Part shown: in pieces, positions 1 through 8,514 of the stretch
Position numbering within the stretch: position 1 is the first letter of the stretch
Layout of the letters: every line of letters starts with the position of its first letter
Assembly: GCF_030010235.1 (NCBI RefSeq)
Contig: NZ_JASCRS010000001.1
Span: 930,001 to 994,000 of the forward strand
Direction: 5' to 3'
Source: Leucobacter sp. UT-8R-CII-1-4
Lineage (GTDB): Bacteria > Actinomycetota > Actinomycetes > Actinomycetales > Microbacteriaceae
Length of the DNA: 64,000 nt
Made by a program: the position numbers and the translations under genes
Notes under the pieces: model-generated
Database searches by the model: none
What the model was told of the DNA's origin: nothing
What the model saw: only the letters and a program-made list of their open reading frames with translations

Positions 1-1269
1 GTCGCCGTCGCGGGTGAAGATCGCCACACCATTGCCGTACTCGTGGTCGCTGGCAAGCGCGAGCGCCTCGTCGTACGACTCGGCACGAAGAATCGCGAGC
101 ACTGGGCCAAAGATTTCTTCGCGGTAGATTTTCATGTCCTTGGTGACATTGTCGAAGAGGGTTGGTCCGAGGTAGAAGCCCTGCTCATGTCCGGGCACCA
201 CATATCCGCGACCATCGGCGATCAGCGTTGCACCTTCGTCGATGCCTGCCTGAATGTAGCTTTCGACGCGCTCTTTCGCCTCGGCGGTGACCACTGGGCC
301 GTAGTCCGAGAGCGGATCGAGCGCTGGGCCGACCTTCAGTTCGCTTACCCGCTGCGCAAGCTTTGCAGAGAGTGCTTCTGCGGTTTGCTGTCCGACTGGG
401 ACCGCAACCGAGATTGCCATGCAACGCTCGCCAGCCGAACCGTAGCCCGCACCGATCAGTGCGTCAGCAACCTGATCGAGGTCAGCATCTGGCATCACGA
501 TCATGTGGTTCTTTGCGCCGCCGAAGCACTGCGCACGCTTTCCGTTTGCTGCCGCGGTCTCGTAGATGTACTGCGCAATTGGGGTTGAGCCGACAAAGCC
601 GATTGCTTTGATCCGGTCGTCGTTCAAGAGGGCATCAACTGCGTCTTTGCCGCCATTCACGACGTTGCACACACCCGCCGGCAGCCCGGCCTCGATGAGC
701 AGCTCTCCAAGGCGTAGTGGGACCGATGGGTCGCGCTCCGATGGCTTCAAGATGACAGCGTTACCTGCGGCGAGCGCCGGTCCCATCTTCCACAGCGGAA
801 TCATCGCTGGGAAGTTGAATGGTGTGATGCTGGCGACTACGCCGAGGGGCTGGCGCATCGAGTACACGTCGATACCGGTGCCGGCTGCGGTGGTGTATTC
901 GCCCTTCAGCAGGTGGGGTGCACCGAGCGCGAACTCGATTACTTCGACTCCACGCTGAATGTCGCCCTTGGCATCTTCGAAAGTCTTGCCGTGCTCAATA
1001 GAGATCATACGAGCGAGCTCATCGGTGTCGCGCGCAATTAGTTCGAGGAAACGCATCAGCACGCGAGCGCGTCGCTGCGGGTTCGTTGCGCCCCAGGCGG
1101 GCTGTGCTGCCTCGGCTACGGCGATAGCTTCTGCGACTTCTTCTTTGCTTGCGATGGGCACGCGGGCCTGCACATCGCCGGTGCTTGGGTTGAACACGTC
1201 AGCGAAATTACCTGAGGTGCCCTCAATGTGCTCTCCGCCTACGAAGTGGGTCAGTGTACGAATGGTCAT
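1..1269 (-). CDS. mmsA: CoA-acylating methylmalonate-semialdehyde dehydrogenase (C-terminus cut by window edge)
   Basis: Oxidises (methyl)malonate semialdehyde to propionyl-/acetyl-CoA with NAD and CoA, in valine (or inositol/thymine) breakdown in the cytoplasm. The first 423 residues are present: TPFNFPAMIPLWK cofactor-binding segment, LKPSERDP, GFVGSTPIAQYIYE, and the catalytic cysteine in GAGYGSAGERCMA. These are hallmarks of the CoA-dependent ALDH6 family. The start ATG at 1269 is preceded by AAAGGAA at good distance. The end (about 70-80 residues in this family) lies beyond base 1. It is divergent from a FadR-type GntR gene with a dyad operator between them, so that protein probably controls it. 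MmsA is sure; which catabolic route it serves is inference, though the window also encodes a branched-chain keto-acid operon. Confidence 0.93.
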   Translation of the reverse strand, partial: MTIRTLTHFVGGEHIEGTSGNFADVFNPSTGDVQARVPIASKEEVAEAIAVAEAAQPAWGATNPQRRARVLMRFLELIARDTDELARMISIEHGKTFEDAKGDIQRGVEVIEFALGAPHLLKGEYTTAAGTGIDVYSMRQPLGVVASITPFNFPAMIPLWKMGPALAAGNAVILKPSERDPSVPLRLGELLIEAGLPAGVCNVVNGGKDAVDALLNDDRIKAIGFVGSTPIAQYIYETAAANGKRAQCFGGAKNHMIVMPDADLDQVADALIGAGYGSAGERCMAISVAVPVGQQTAEALSAKLAQRVSELKVGPALDPLSDYGPVVTAEAKERVESYIQAGIDEGATLIADGRGYVVPGHEQGFYLGPTLFDNVTKDMKIYREEIFGPVLAILRAESYDEALALASDHEYGNGVAIFTRDGD

Positions 1270-1333
1270 ATTTTTTAATTCCTTTCGGATCAAAAGGTGC
1301 ATCATGTGCCACATCGCACCGAGCATTGACCTT

Positions 1334-1374
1334 ATTATTCAATGAGTTCAAGGAGAAAAGCAATGGTATTACCA
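1334..1374 (-). promoter_or_regulatory. mmsA promoter candidate with FadR-type operator TGGTATTACCA
   Basis: TGGTATTACCA at 1364-1374 is a perfect 11-bp palindrome and fits the TGGTNNNACCA-like consensus of FadR-subfamily GntR proteins. On the minus strand it abuts TTGCTT (1358-1363), 18 bp from AATAAT (1334-1339), a plausible -35/-10 pair for mmsA. Occupancy would block that promoter. The palindrome is seen; promoter and regulator assignment are inference. Confidence 0.5.
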
Positions 1375-1501
1375 ATGGAGTTTTAGGACTGCATATGGCC
1401 TTTTTGCACACCCAAAAGCGGCCGATTCAGAGAGCACAAAATCGGGCGCGACAGATGTGCGACCTCTACACTTACGGCAAGAGCAATTCAAGGAGTCTTA
1501 G

Positions 1502-2284
1502 TTGGCACATCTCGAAGAACGCGCCAGTGCACCAGAGCCGGGCATTGCGGATCGAACCGAGCTTGATTTTCCGGCCATTCCGGGGCTCGCTGAAGGCACT
1601 CCGCTGACGAACCCGTTCGAGCAGGTCATGGCACATTTGGTTTCGCTGATGCGTAGCGGTGTGCTCCCCTACGGCACTCGGTTGCCCTCTGAACGCGATC
1701 TCAGTGAGCATTTTGAAGTGAGTCGGGTGACTCTTCGAGCGGTCATTCGCACGTTGCAGCAATCCGGCTACCTGAAAACCGTGCGCGGCCGAAGTGGCGG
1801 CAGCACAGTGATCTGGCAAGCCGACGTCGACCCTGCAGAAGTGCCGGCACCAAGGCTTAGCCCCGCAATGAAAGAACGTCTGCTCGATAGCCTGACGTTC
1901 CGATCAATTCTTGAACCGGGCGCGGCAGAACTTGCGGCTTCACGTCCCTTGACTGAGTCCCAGTGTGAAACCCTGAAACAGCATCTGGCATCAGTGCATG
2001 CTGCCGGCATGAATGCGCGCATTCCAGACGCTGAATTGCACGGATACATTGGCGAGCTGAGCGGCTGCAGGGCCCTGGCCGAATCGATCGAGAACATGCA
2101 GCTGCTCTTGAACGAGCAGCTCATGAAGGTGTTGCCCGAGATCGGTCCGGCCATGGATCACTCGAACGAACAACACGAACGAGTTGTCGCCGCAATTCTG
2201 AATGGTGACCCGGTGACCGCGCGCCAAGTTATGCATGACCACGTTGAGGCCACGAGAGAGCTCATCGTCGGGTTCTTACAGTAA
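1502..2284 (+). CDS. GntR-family (FadR subfamily) transcriptional regulator
   Basis: DNA-binding repressor or activator with an acyl or organic-acid sensing domain. Residues about 38-105 form the winged helix, with the GntR signature LPSERDLSEHFEVSRVTLR. Residues about 122-255 form an all-helical FCD ligand domain (LEPGAAELAA... HVEATRELIVGF). The 260-residue length is normal for the family. The start is TTG 1502, supported by AAGGAG at 1490-1495; no better start lies downstream before the HTH. The gene is divergent from mmsA, which suggests it regulates valine/propionate-type catabolism. It is convergent with the histidine kinase at 2300. The effector cannot be read from sequence. Confidence 0.88.
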   Translation: MAHLEERASAPEPGIADRTELDFPAIPGLAEGTPLTNPFEQVMAHLVSLMRSGVLPYGTRLPSERDLSEHFEVSRVTLRAVIRTLQQSGYLKTVRGRSGGSTVIWQADVDPAEVPAPRLSPAMKERLLDSLTFRSILEPGAAELAASRPLTESQCETLKQHLASVHAAGMNARIPDAELHGYIGELSGCRALAESIENMQLLLNEQLMKVLPEIGPAMDHSNEQHERVVAAILNGDPVTARQVMHDHVEATRELIVGFLQ

Positions 2285-2299
2285 TTCTGGCCCTAGCTA

Positions 2300-3424
2300 C
2301 TATCGAGCCGCTTCGGGCACGAGCGCAAAACGAACCACAGCCCGAAGTCCGCCCTCTGCGCGAGGCTGCAATTCAAGCTCCCCCTGCTGGGAAGCCACAA
2401 TCCGCTCGGCAATTGCCAAGCCAAGGCCAAGCCCTGCATGGTCGCTATTTTGCGCGCGCACTCGTTCGCCGCGACGCACAAACAGCTCACGCGTTTGAGC
2501 GACAAACTCGGCGTCGAGCTTTGCGCCCGTGTTTTCAATCACGAGAACAGCAGAGTCGGCCTCGCAGGAGAGCGCCACGTCGAGCAGCCCACCCTCGTCG
2601 AGATTATGCACGATGGCGTTTTGCACCAGGTTGCTCACGAGTTGGTGCGCGAGGGGGGTGGATACCAGCACCATTGCGCTATCGACATCAAGGCCGACTT
2701 CGATCCCCCGCTTCGAGGCGAGCGGGATCAACTCTTCAACGGCTTCTTCGACCACAAGTGAGAGGTCACTTACACTGCGCTCGATTTCGGTGAATTCCAC
2801 CTCGTGCAGCAGCAATAGTGCATCAACGAGGGCGATGGCCCGCTCGTTCACACCGGTGAGTTTGCCCAACAACTCAGGGTCGGGGTCTGCTCCTGACGAA
2901 CTCGCGTTTTCGAGCAATGCTCGGGTGGATGCGAGGGGTGTGCGCAGTTCGTGCGAAGCGTTTGCGACAAAAGTTTGTTGCGAGTGGAGCAGCGCTTCAA
3001 GACGGTCGAGCATCGTGTCAAAAGAGTCTGCGAGCACCGTCATTTCGTTTTCGGCGCCGGGCAAATTCACTCTGCGAGTCAGGTCGCCGGCACGCACCTG
3101 TTCTGCCACAGCTTGCATTTGAGAGAGCGGCGCCAGCACACGAAACGAGGCGAACCACGCTACGAACAGGCCAACTGCCACCAGGCCGACGAAAGCGATT
3201 GTCACTCGTGGCACAAATTCACGCAGTACGTCTCGGCGTGATGGCACGAAGTGATTGCCGTCCCAGGTGTAGACAGCTTCGGCAGGTATGTAGCGGATCA
3301 GAAACGCCCACACGACAAATAGTACGAGAGCGCAACTCACCACCAGAATCCCGGTGAACACGAGAGCCAGTTTCACTTTCGTACTCACACCGCGCACGCG
3401 TCCGACCTGTGCTGCTGAGCTCAT
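2300..3424 (-). CDS. Two-component sensor histidine kinase (HAMP, HisKA, HATPase)
   Basis: Membrane sensor of 374 residues: TM1 about 17-43, a short extracytoplasmic loop 44-73, TM2 about 74-93, HAMP about 94-146, HisKA with phospho-acceptor His158 in ANASHELRTPL, then HATPase_c with N-box (NLVQNAIVHN) and G-box (GLGLGLAIAERI). The loop is only about 30 residues, as in intramembrane-sensing kinases for cell-envelope stress. Its ATG overlaps the stop of the response regulator (ATGA), so the pair is one transcript. Context with the divergent adaptor, MacB-like transporter and VanY-like carboxypeptidase suggests it senses an envelope-active compound or wall damage; this is inference. Confidence 0.9.
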   Translation of the reverse strand: MSSAAQVGRVRGVSTKVKLALVFTGILVVSCALVLFVVWAFLIRYIPAEAVYTWDGNHFVPSRRDVLREFVPRVTIAFVGLVAVGLFVAWFASFRVLAPLSQMQAVAEQVRAGDLTRRVNLPGAENEMTVLADSFDTMLDRLEALLHSQQTFVANASHELRTPLASTRALLENASSSGADPDPELLGKLTGVNERAIALVDALLLLHEVEFTEIERSVSDLSLVVEEAVEELIPLASKRGIEVGLDVDSAMVLVSTPLAHQLVSNLVQNAIVHNLDEGGLLDVALSCEADSAVLVIENTGAKLDAEFVAQTRELFVRRGERVRAQNSDHAGLGLGLAIAERIVASQQGELELQPRAEGGLRAVVRFALVPEAAR

Positions 3425-4131
3425 TTCGCGCCTCCGTCATGCGTCTCGGCGCCTGTCTCGGCAGCACTTGCTTCAGCCTCAATGCGGTAACCGACCCCGG
3501 CAACTGTTGAGATGACCCAGGGTTCACCGAGGCGTTTTCGAAGACCAGAAAGAGTGACGCGCACCGCGTTGGTGAAGGGATCGGTGTTCATATCCCAAGC
3601 TTTTTCAAGCAGTTCTTCTGCACTCACGACGCCACCTTGCGCTTCGACCAGAATTGCGAGCACGGCAAACTGTTTTTTGGTGAGTGAAATGTATCGCCCG
3701 TCGCGGTAGACCTCCCGACGGAAGGTGTCGAGCTTGATACCTGCGATTTCTTGCACGGTGTCGCGTTTTGAGCTGCGGCGCCGATGTAAAGCTCTTAAAC
3801 GCAAGACCAGCTCACGTCGCTCAAAAGGTTTGGTGAGGTAGTCGTCGGCGCCGCTTTCAAAACCGAGTTCTTTTGCGGCGAGACTGCGCGCGGCTGTGAG
3901 CATCAAAATCGGCACGTTTTTGCCTTCGGCAATGATCTGGCGAGCCACCTCATCGCCAGAGATACCCGGCAGGTCACGATCGAGCACAACTGCGTCGTAC
4001 TCGTTGATCGAAAGCAACTCAAGCGCGAGTTCACCCGTTGGCGCAATATCTGCGGCAATGGCTTCATAGTTCAAACCGTCGCGCACACTTTCCGCGAGCA
4101 GTTCCTCGTCTTCAACGATTAACACTCTCAT
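3421..4131 (-). CDS. OmpR/PhoB-family response regulator
   Basis: Receiver domain residues 1-115 with the acidic pair in VEDEE and phosphorylatable Asp51 in VVLDRDLPG. The C-terminal winged helix (about 130-230) contains FAVLAILVEAQGGVVSAEELL and a VTLSGLRKRLG recognition region. I take ATG 4131 (236 aa) because the family begins MRVLIVEDEE; a GTG three codons upstream (4140) is possible. No Shine-Dalgarno is visible, so the mRNA may be leaderless. The stop overlaps the kinase start. It is divergent from the lipoprotein/adaptor/ABC/VanY genes, its likely targets. Confidence 0.9.
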   Translation of the reverse strand: MRVLIVEDEELLAESVRDGLNYEAIAADIAPTGELALELLSINEYDAVVLDRDLPGISGDEVARQIIAEGKNVPILMLTAARSLAAKELGFESGADDYLTKPFERRELVLRLRALHRRRSSKRDTVQEIAGIKLDTFRREVYRDGRYISLTKKQFAVLAILVEAQGGVVSAEELLEKAWDMNTDPFTNAVRVTLSGLRKRLGEPWVISTVAGVGYRIEAEASAAETGAETHDGGAK

Positions 4132-4151
4132 ATCGACCACGTTACGCGGCC

Positions 4152-4168
4152 AGGTGTTTCGAAAACCT
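4152..4168. promoter_or_regulatory. Near-palindrome around TTTCGAAA between the two-component genes and the lipoprotein gene
   Basis: AGGTGTTTCGAAAACCT (4152-4168) is a dyad with only two mismatched positions, centred on the 8-bp palindrome TTTCGAAA. It lies just upstream of the response-regulator start in the only divergent gap of the module. It is a candidate operator for autoregulation; OmpR-type regulators more often use direct repeats, so confidence is limited. Confidence 0.3.
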
Positions 4169-4280
4169 AAAGCGGCACATAAGAAAAACGTAACGATGCC
4201 TGATTACGCTGCCGAAACGGGCACTTTGCTCGAATGGATCTTGCCGCAAGTGCGGTGCATTCCCTTCGAGAGGATCCCCT

Positions 4281-4757
4281 ATGAACACCCTGACAAAACG
4301 CCTCACTCTTGTCATTGGCGCAGCCGTGTTGCTCATCGGCCTGCCTGCTTGCAGTGCTGCCTCAAGCCAAAGCGCTGAGGGCGCGACGGCAGAGGGCGGC
4401 TCAAACACAGTCACTGATGAAAACTTCAGCGCTGAGCGCGACAAGTACGACCTGAAGCTCGCAGGATGCCTGCGCGACAAAGGCTTTGACGTGAAAGATC
4501 CTCGCCCCGGTGAAGGAATCACCGAAGACTCTCCAGAGATTCGCGAAGCAGCTTCCGTCTGCATGGCGGAGCTGGGCGATCCACCGACACCAGCGATTAA
4601 ACCGGGAAGCCCAGAGTACGAAAAACAACAGCGCGCTTTTATTTCTTGTCTGCGGGAGCGGGGCAATGACGTCACCGAACCAAAACAAGATGAGGCCCTC
4701 TCGATTCCAGAAAGCGTAACTGACGAAGATCTCGCCGCCTGCGATCTCGTCGCCTAA
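4281..4757 (+). CDS. Lipoprotein with two CLRxxGxDV-type repeats, unknown function
   Basis: 158 residues with a type II signal peptide (hydrophobic 8-20, lipobox LPAC, lipidated Cys24), so it is anchored outside the membrane. AGAGGA precedes the ATG. The mature part holds two similar units: GCLRDKGFDV followed by SVCMAEL, and SCLRERGNDV followed by AACDL. Each has two cysteines that could pair. The acidic tail ends soon after. I do not recognise a named family. Position first in a line with the adaptor and MacB-like transporter, opposite the two-component system, suggests a part in sensing or binding the same envelope signal; this is inference. Confidence 0.8.
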   Translation: MNTLTKRLTLVIGAAVLLIGLPACSAASSQSAEGATAEGGSNTVTDENFSAERDKYDLKLAGCLRDKGFDVKDPRPGEGITEDSPEIREAASVCMAELGDPPTPAIKPGSPEYEKQQRAFISCLRERGNDVTEPKQDEALSIPESVTDEDLAACDLVA

Positions 4758-4799
4758 TCGCAACGCCGCCGCCCGGGCCTAACAAGAAAGTCAATTGCA

Positions 4800-5933
4800 A
4801 TGCCTCACGCCATCGAACTTGAATCAGACATTGATCGTTCTGAAGTATCCAGCACTAAAAAGAAGCCAAAGCGCTTACTAGTGATCTCGATCAGTGCTGT
4901 CTGCTTGCTCGCGGTTGTGGGCGGCGGCGCTTTCGCCTACGCAAGCTTCGCTACGCCGAGCGAAAGCGCGGTGCAGCCGGCGACCAAGGTGAGCACTGAA
5001 AGCATCCAGTCAGGCCAGCTCAAGGCAGAAACCACCGTGCCAGGCACCCTAGATTTCGCAGCTCCCGCGAGCATGCTTGCGACAACGACCGGCACCCTCA
5101 CCTATCTACCGTCGGCAGGTGCCGTCTTGCATGCTGGCGAGGCGATCTATCGCGCCGACCAGCAACCGGTGATTTTGATGACCGGAGCGATGCCTGCCTG
5201 GCGCGATTTCGAGCCAGGCATGAACCCCGGTGATGACGTGACACAGTTGCAGCAGAATCTCGGCGCGCTCGGCTACTTCGATGGTGAGGCCGATGGCCGC
5301 TACACCTGGGGCACCCGCGAGGCGGTGTACGACTGGAAGAAAGACGTTGGCTTTGAACCCGACTATTCGCTCAGCAGAAGTTCAATTATCTTCGCGAGCG
5401 GTTCGATTCGGATCGACAGCATTGAGCCAAGCATCGGCAGCTCGGTGGCTCCAGGCACCAAATTGTTTGGGATCACCAGCCCAAGCAAGATGGTGACCGC
5501 CGACGTGCCAATCAAAAACGCAGAAATTGCGGTTGCGGGCACCCCGGTCACGATTGATCTGCCAAATGGCAGTTCAACTACGGGCACCATCGCGAGTGTT
5601 GGTAGTCCGACTGAACGCACTCAAGACAACAAAAAGACAGTCGTCTTGCCAATCAGTGTTGCGCTCTCAGACCAGGAGGCACTCGGTCAGCTCACCAAAA
5701 TATCCGTCACGCTGCACTTCGAACAGGTGGTTCGCGAAGACGTGCTGAGTGTTTCAGTCGATGCGCTCGTGCCCATTGCAGAGGGAAAATTCGCGCTCGA
5801 GCTGCCCCGCAAGTCGGCGGACGCAGAGCGCAAGCTTCTGCCCGTCGAACTCGGCATCTTCGCCGCCGATCGCGTGGAAGTGTCTGGCAAAGGCATCAAA
5901 GCGGGCCTCGAAGTAACGGTACCCGTGCAATGA
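4800..5933 (+). CDS. Membrane-anchored efflux adaptor with peptidoglycan-binding domain
   Basis: 377 residues: cytoplasmic N-terminus, one TM segment about 26-50, then an extracytoplasmic part resembling HlyD/MacA-type adaptors (STESIQSGQLKAETTVPGTL; late beta-barrel segments). It is interrupted at about 138-188 by a PG_binding_1 domain (GDDVTQLQQNLGALGYFDG... ADGRYTWGTREAV). It overlaps the downstream ABC ATPase start by 4 bases. Such adaptor + MacB-like pairs occur in Gram-positive bacteria and are thought to export or sense peptides at the wall. The inserted wall-binding domain presumably holds the pump against peptidoglycan. Substrate unknown. Confidence 0.82.
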   Translation: MPHAIELESDIDRSEVSSTKKKPKRLLVISISAVCLLAVVGGGAFAYASFATPSESAVQPATKVSTESIQSGQLKAETTVPGTLDFAAPASMLATTTGTLTYLPSAGAVLHAGEAIYRADQQPVILMTGAMPAWRDFEPGMNPGDDVTQLQQNLGALGYFDGEADGRYTWGTREAVYDWKKDVGFEPDYSLSRSSIIFASGSIRIDSIEPSIGSSVAPGTKLFGITSPSKMVTADVPIKNAEIAVAGTPVTIDLPNGSSTTGTIASVGSPTERTQDNKKTVVLPISVALSDQEALGQLTKISVTLHFEQVVREDVLSVSVDALVPIAEGKFALELPRKSADAERKLLPVELGIFAADRVEVSGKGIKAGLEVTVPVQ

Positions 5934-6619
5934 ACCATGTAATACGTGTGACAGATGTCTCAAGAAGCTACGGCACCCCGCCGGTAGCCGCACTTTCAAA
6001 GATCAACTTTGAGGTGCAGCAGGGCGAATTTGTGGCGATCGTTGGCACAAGTGGGTCGGGCAAGTCGACGCTGTTGAACATTCTCGGCACCTTGGATCGC
6101 CCAAGCAGCGGCACGGTAGAGATTAACGGCATCGATACTGGGGCGCTGAACGACAATGAACTCTCCGCCTTACGCGCGAGTGGCATTGGCTTCGTGTTTC
6201 AACAATTTCATCTTCGCGAGGGAGTGAGTGCGCTAGGGAACGTCGCTGATGGCCTGCTCTATTCGGGAATCCCAAAAGCAGCCCGCGAGGAGCGCGCACT
6301 GCTCGCTCTCGAAAAGGTCGGCCTTGGCCATCGGGTCTCACACCGACCAAACGAAATGTCTGGCGGAGAGCGCCAGCGGGTAGCGATCGCGCGCGCAGTG
6401 GTTGGCGATCCACCGCTTCTTTTGGCAGATGAACCAACCGGAAACCTTGATTCCCGTTCAAGCGACACCATTGTCGCGCTGCTGCGCGAACTCAACGCTG
6501 ACGGTACGAGCGTGCTCATGATTACGCACGACCCGGCTCTCGCCGAGAGCGCACCCCGACGCATCACTATTTCTGACGGCAACTTGATTTCAGATGTAAA
6601 GGGCGGTGGATCGCAATGA
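5930..6619 (+). CDS. MacB/LolD-type ABC transporter ATP-binding protein
   Basis: 229 residues with Walker A GTSGSGKST, Q-loop (VFQQFHLREGVS), signature MSGGERQRVAIARA, Walker B LLLADEPTGNLD and H-loop ITHDP. The TSGSGKST/ADEPTGNLDS pattern is that of the MacB/LolD/SalX mechanotransmission class. It is coupled to both neighbours (ATGA overlap with the adaptor at 5930-5933 and with the permease at 6616-6619), so the three make one machine. It drives conformational work across the membrane rather than transport through the lipid core. Confidence 0.92.
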   Translation: MNHVIRVTDVSRSYGTPPVAALSKINFEVQQGEFVAIVGTSGSGKSTLLNILGTLDRPSSGTVEINGIDTGALNDNELSALRASGIGFVFQQFHLREGVSALGNVADGLLYSGIPKAAREERALLALEKVGLGHRVSHRPNEMSGGERQRVAIARAVVGDPPLLLADEPTGNLDSRSSDTIVALLRELNADGTSVLMITHDPALAESAPRRITISDGNLISDVKGGGSQ

Positions 6620-7851
6620 CCCGTGCCACAGAATCCTTGATGGGCGAAACGAGCACGCAGCAGCAGGCTCCCCAGCGCTCGTTGCTCTTACCAGCGGATA
6701 TGCTGCGCCTCGGCCTGGTGGGGCTCAAAGCGAAACCTGTTCGTACTGCGCTCTCTGCGCTCGGCGTCGCAATCGGCGTGGCTGCCATGGTCGCAGTGCT
6801 CGGCATCTCGGCATCGAGTCAGGCGAAATTGCAGGCGACACTTGCTGAGCTTGGCACCAATCTTTTCACCATCGAAGCGAACAAGAACATGAGCGGCGAT
6901 GACACTGTGTTGCCGGAACGCGCGCACGGCAGGCTTGACCGGCTCGACGGCGTGCAGGGCTCAGCTGCACTCGCAAATCTTCCCGAGGCCTCTGTGTATC
7001 GCAACTTGCACGTTGACCCGTCACACAATGGCGGAATCTCAGTTGCCGCTGCGAGCCCGGAACTTCACGATGTGGTCGCGGCGAAATTGGCACAGGGCAC
7101 ATGGTTCAGTGAGGCAACGAGCGCTCAACCAAGCACTGTGCTTGGGGCGACGACAGCTGAACGGCTCGGGGTCACTTCACCCAATGTGAATGTCTGGTTG
7201 GGCGGTATGGATGTCAGAGTAATCGGCATTCTTGAACCGGTTGCGTTAGCCCCAGAACTTGATACCTCAGCGCTTGTCGGCCCGGCTTTTGCGAGTTCCC
7301 AATTGGAGTTTGCTGGTCACCCGAGCAGGCTTTATCTGCGAATTGACGAGACTCAGATTGATCAGGTGCGCGGCCTTGCACCGGCTGCAATTCGACCCGA
7401 CCAACCCGGCGCAATCGCCATGTCGCGACCCTCTGACGCGCTCGCCGCAGCGGCGGCTGCCGATGAGGTGTTCACGAGCATGATGCTCGGTCTTGGTTCG
7501 ATCTCGTTGCTTGTTGGTGCGATTGGAATTGCAAACACCATGATCATCTCGGTGATTGAGCGTCGCCGCGAAATTGGTCTACGGCGAGCACTTGGGGCTA
7601 CCAGGAGTCATGTTCGGCTGCAGTTTGTGTGCGAGGCGCTTGTGTTGTCTGGGCTGGGTGGCGCTGCTGGGATCACTATCGGGGTGCTGGTGACTACCGG
7701 AGTTGCCGCTTTCAATGGCTGGAGTCCGACGGTTCCCGGCAATGTGTTGCTCATCGCGGCGGTGGCCACTCTCGGTGTTGGTGCGGTTGCCGGGCTGTAC
7801 CCGGCGGTACGAGCTTCACGCACCCCGCCGACTGCTGCCCTCAATGGATAA
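6616..7851 (+). CDS. MacB-like (FtsX/SalY-type) ABC transporter permease
   Basis: 411 residues: TM1 about 38-60 after a cytoplasmic N-terminus, a large extracytoplasmic MacB_PCD-like domain (about 70-280), then three TM segments of the FtsX domain, with IGIANTMIISVIERRREIGL and RRALGATRSHV marking the coupling region. Partner of the ATPase just upstream (4-base overlap) and the adaptor before it. The VanY-like gene follows within 20 bases, so pump and wall hydrolase are probably co-expressed. Confidence 0.9.
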   Translation: MTRATESLMGETSTQQQAPQRSLLLPADMLRLGLVGLKAKPVRTALSALGVAIGVAAMVAVLGISASSQAKLQATLAELGTNLFTIEANKNMSGDDTVLPERAHGRLDRLDGVQGSAALANLPEASVYRNLHVDPSHNGGISVAAASPELHDVVAAKLAQGTWFSEATSAQPSTVLGATTAERLGVTSPNVNVWLGGMDVRVIGILEPVALAPELDTSALVGPAFASSQLEFAGHPSRLYLRIDETQIDQVRGLAPAAIRPDQPGAIAMSRPSDALAAAAAADEVFTSMMLGLGSISLLVGAIGIANTMIISVIERRREIGLRRALGATRSHVRLQFVCEALVLSGLGGAAGITIGVLVTTGVAAFNGWSPTVPGNVLLIAAVATLGVGAVAGLYPAVRASRTPPTAALNG

Positions 7852-7866
7852 GTGATGGAGAATCTT

Positions 7867-8505
7867 ATGAATACCCTGCCAAAACAGCACCGCGAGACCT
7901 GGCTACCGGCAAGCCGACGCAGACGCAGACGCGGTCTTTTGCTCGTGCTGATCATCGCTATTGCGCTCGTCACCACGGCCATTTTTGCGATTGTGTATCT
8001 GCAGCACTCACTCCTGAATCGCAGCGAAACCCCGGCGTTTGGGGTTGAGCAGGGCGGAGAACCTCAAGATTTTTCGGGCGGTTCGGAGCTATCGGTGTTT
8101 GACGGAGATAACCCAATGGTTGGCAATCTTGACCCCGAGCTGCGGCAGGCTCTTGAAGCCGCCGCCAATGATGCCGCCGGTTCGGGGGTACATTTTGAGG
8201 TGAATAGCGGTTGGCGCACTGTTGAAGAGCAAGAGCGGCTTTTTGCCGAAGCTGTGGAACAGTACGGTTCTGAACGCGAGGCTGCCCGGTGGGTCGCACC
8301 ACCAACCTCGATGCATGTGCAGGGCAAGGCAGTTGATATTGGTCCGATGACCGCGACCGATTGGCTCGCACAGTTTGGTTCAGACTACGGTCTCTGCCAG
8401 ACCTATTCGAACGAGCTTTGGCATTACGAGTTTGTTGCCGAGGCTATCGATAACGGCTGCCCAGTTGCTTATGCAGATGCGAGCGAGGATCCTCGCCTGT
8501 ATTAG
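7867..8505 (+). CDS. VanY/M15B-type D,D-carboxypeptidase, membrane-anchored
   Basis: 212 residues from ATG 7867, chosen because GGAG sits at 7857-7860 (GTG 7852 and ATG 7855 have no ribosome site). An Arg-rich cytoplasmic stretch (SRRRRRRG) precedes a TM helix about 24-45; the rest lies outside. The M15B zinc motif is intact: NSGWRTVEEQ, SMHVQGKAVDIGP (His and Asp ligands) and ELWHYEF (Glu base and third His). Such enzymes trim the terminal D-Ala from pentapeptides. Last gene of the adaptor/ABC module. VanY homologues alone do not confer glycopeptide resistance without VanHAX, absent here, so wall-stress remodelling is the safer reading. Confidence 0.87.
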   Translation: MNTLPKQHRETWLPASRRRRRRGLLLVLIIAIALVTTAIFAIVYLQHSLLNRSETPAFGVEQGGEPQDFSGGSELSVFDGDNPMVGNLDPELRQALEAAANDAAGSGVHFEVNSGWRTVEEQERLFAEAVEQYGSEREAARWVAPPTSMHVQGKAVDIGPMTATDWLAQFGSDYGLCQTYSNELWHYEFVAEAIDNGCPVAYADASEDPRLY

Positions 8506-8514
8506 CGAGTTGCA

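Noticed and set aside
2300..8505. Glycopeptide (van) resistance cluster
   Set aside because: A VanY-like enzyme and a two-component system are present, but no VanH, VanA/B ligase or VanX.
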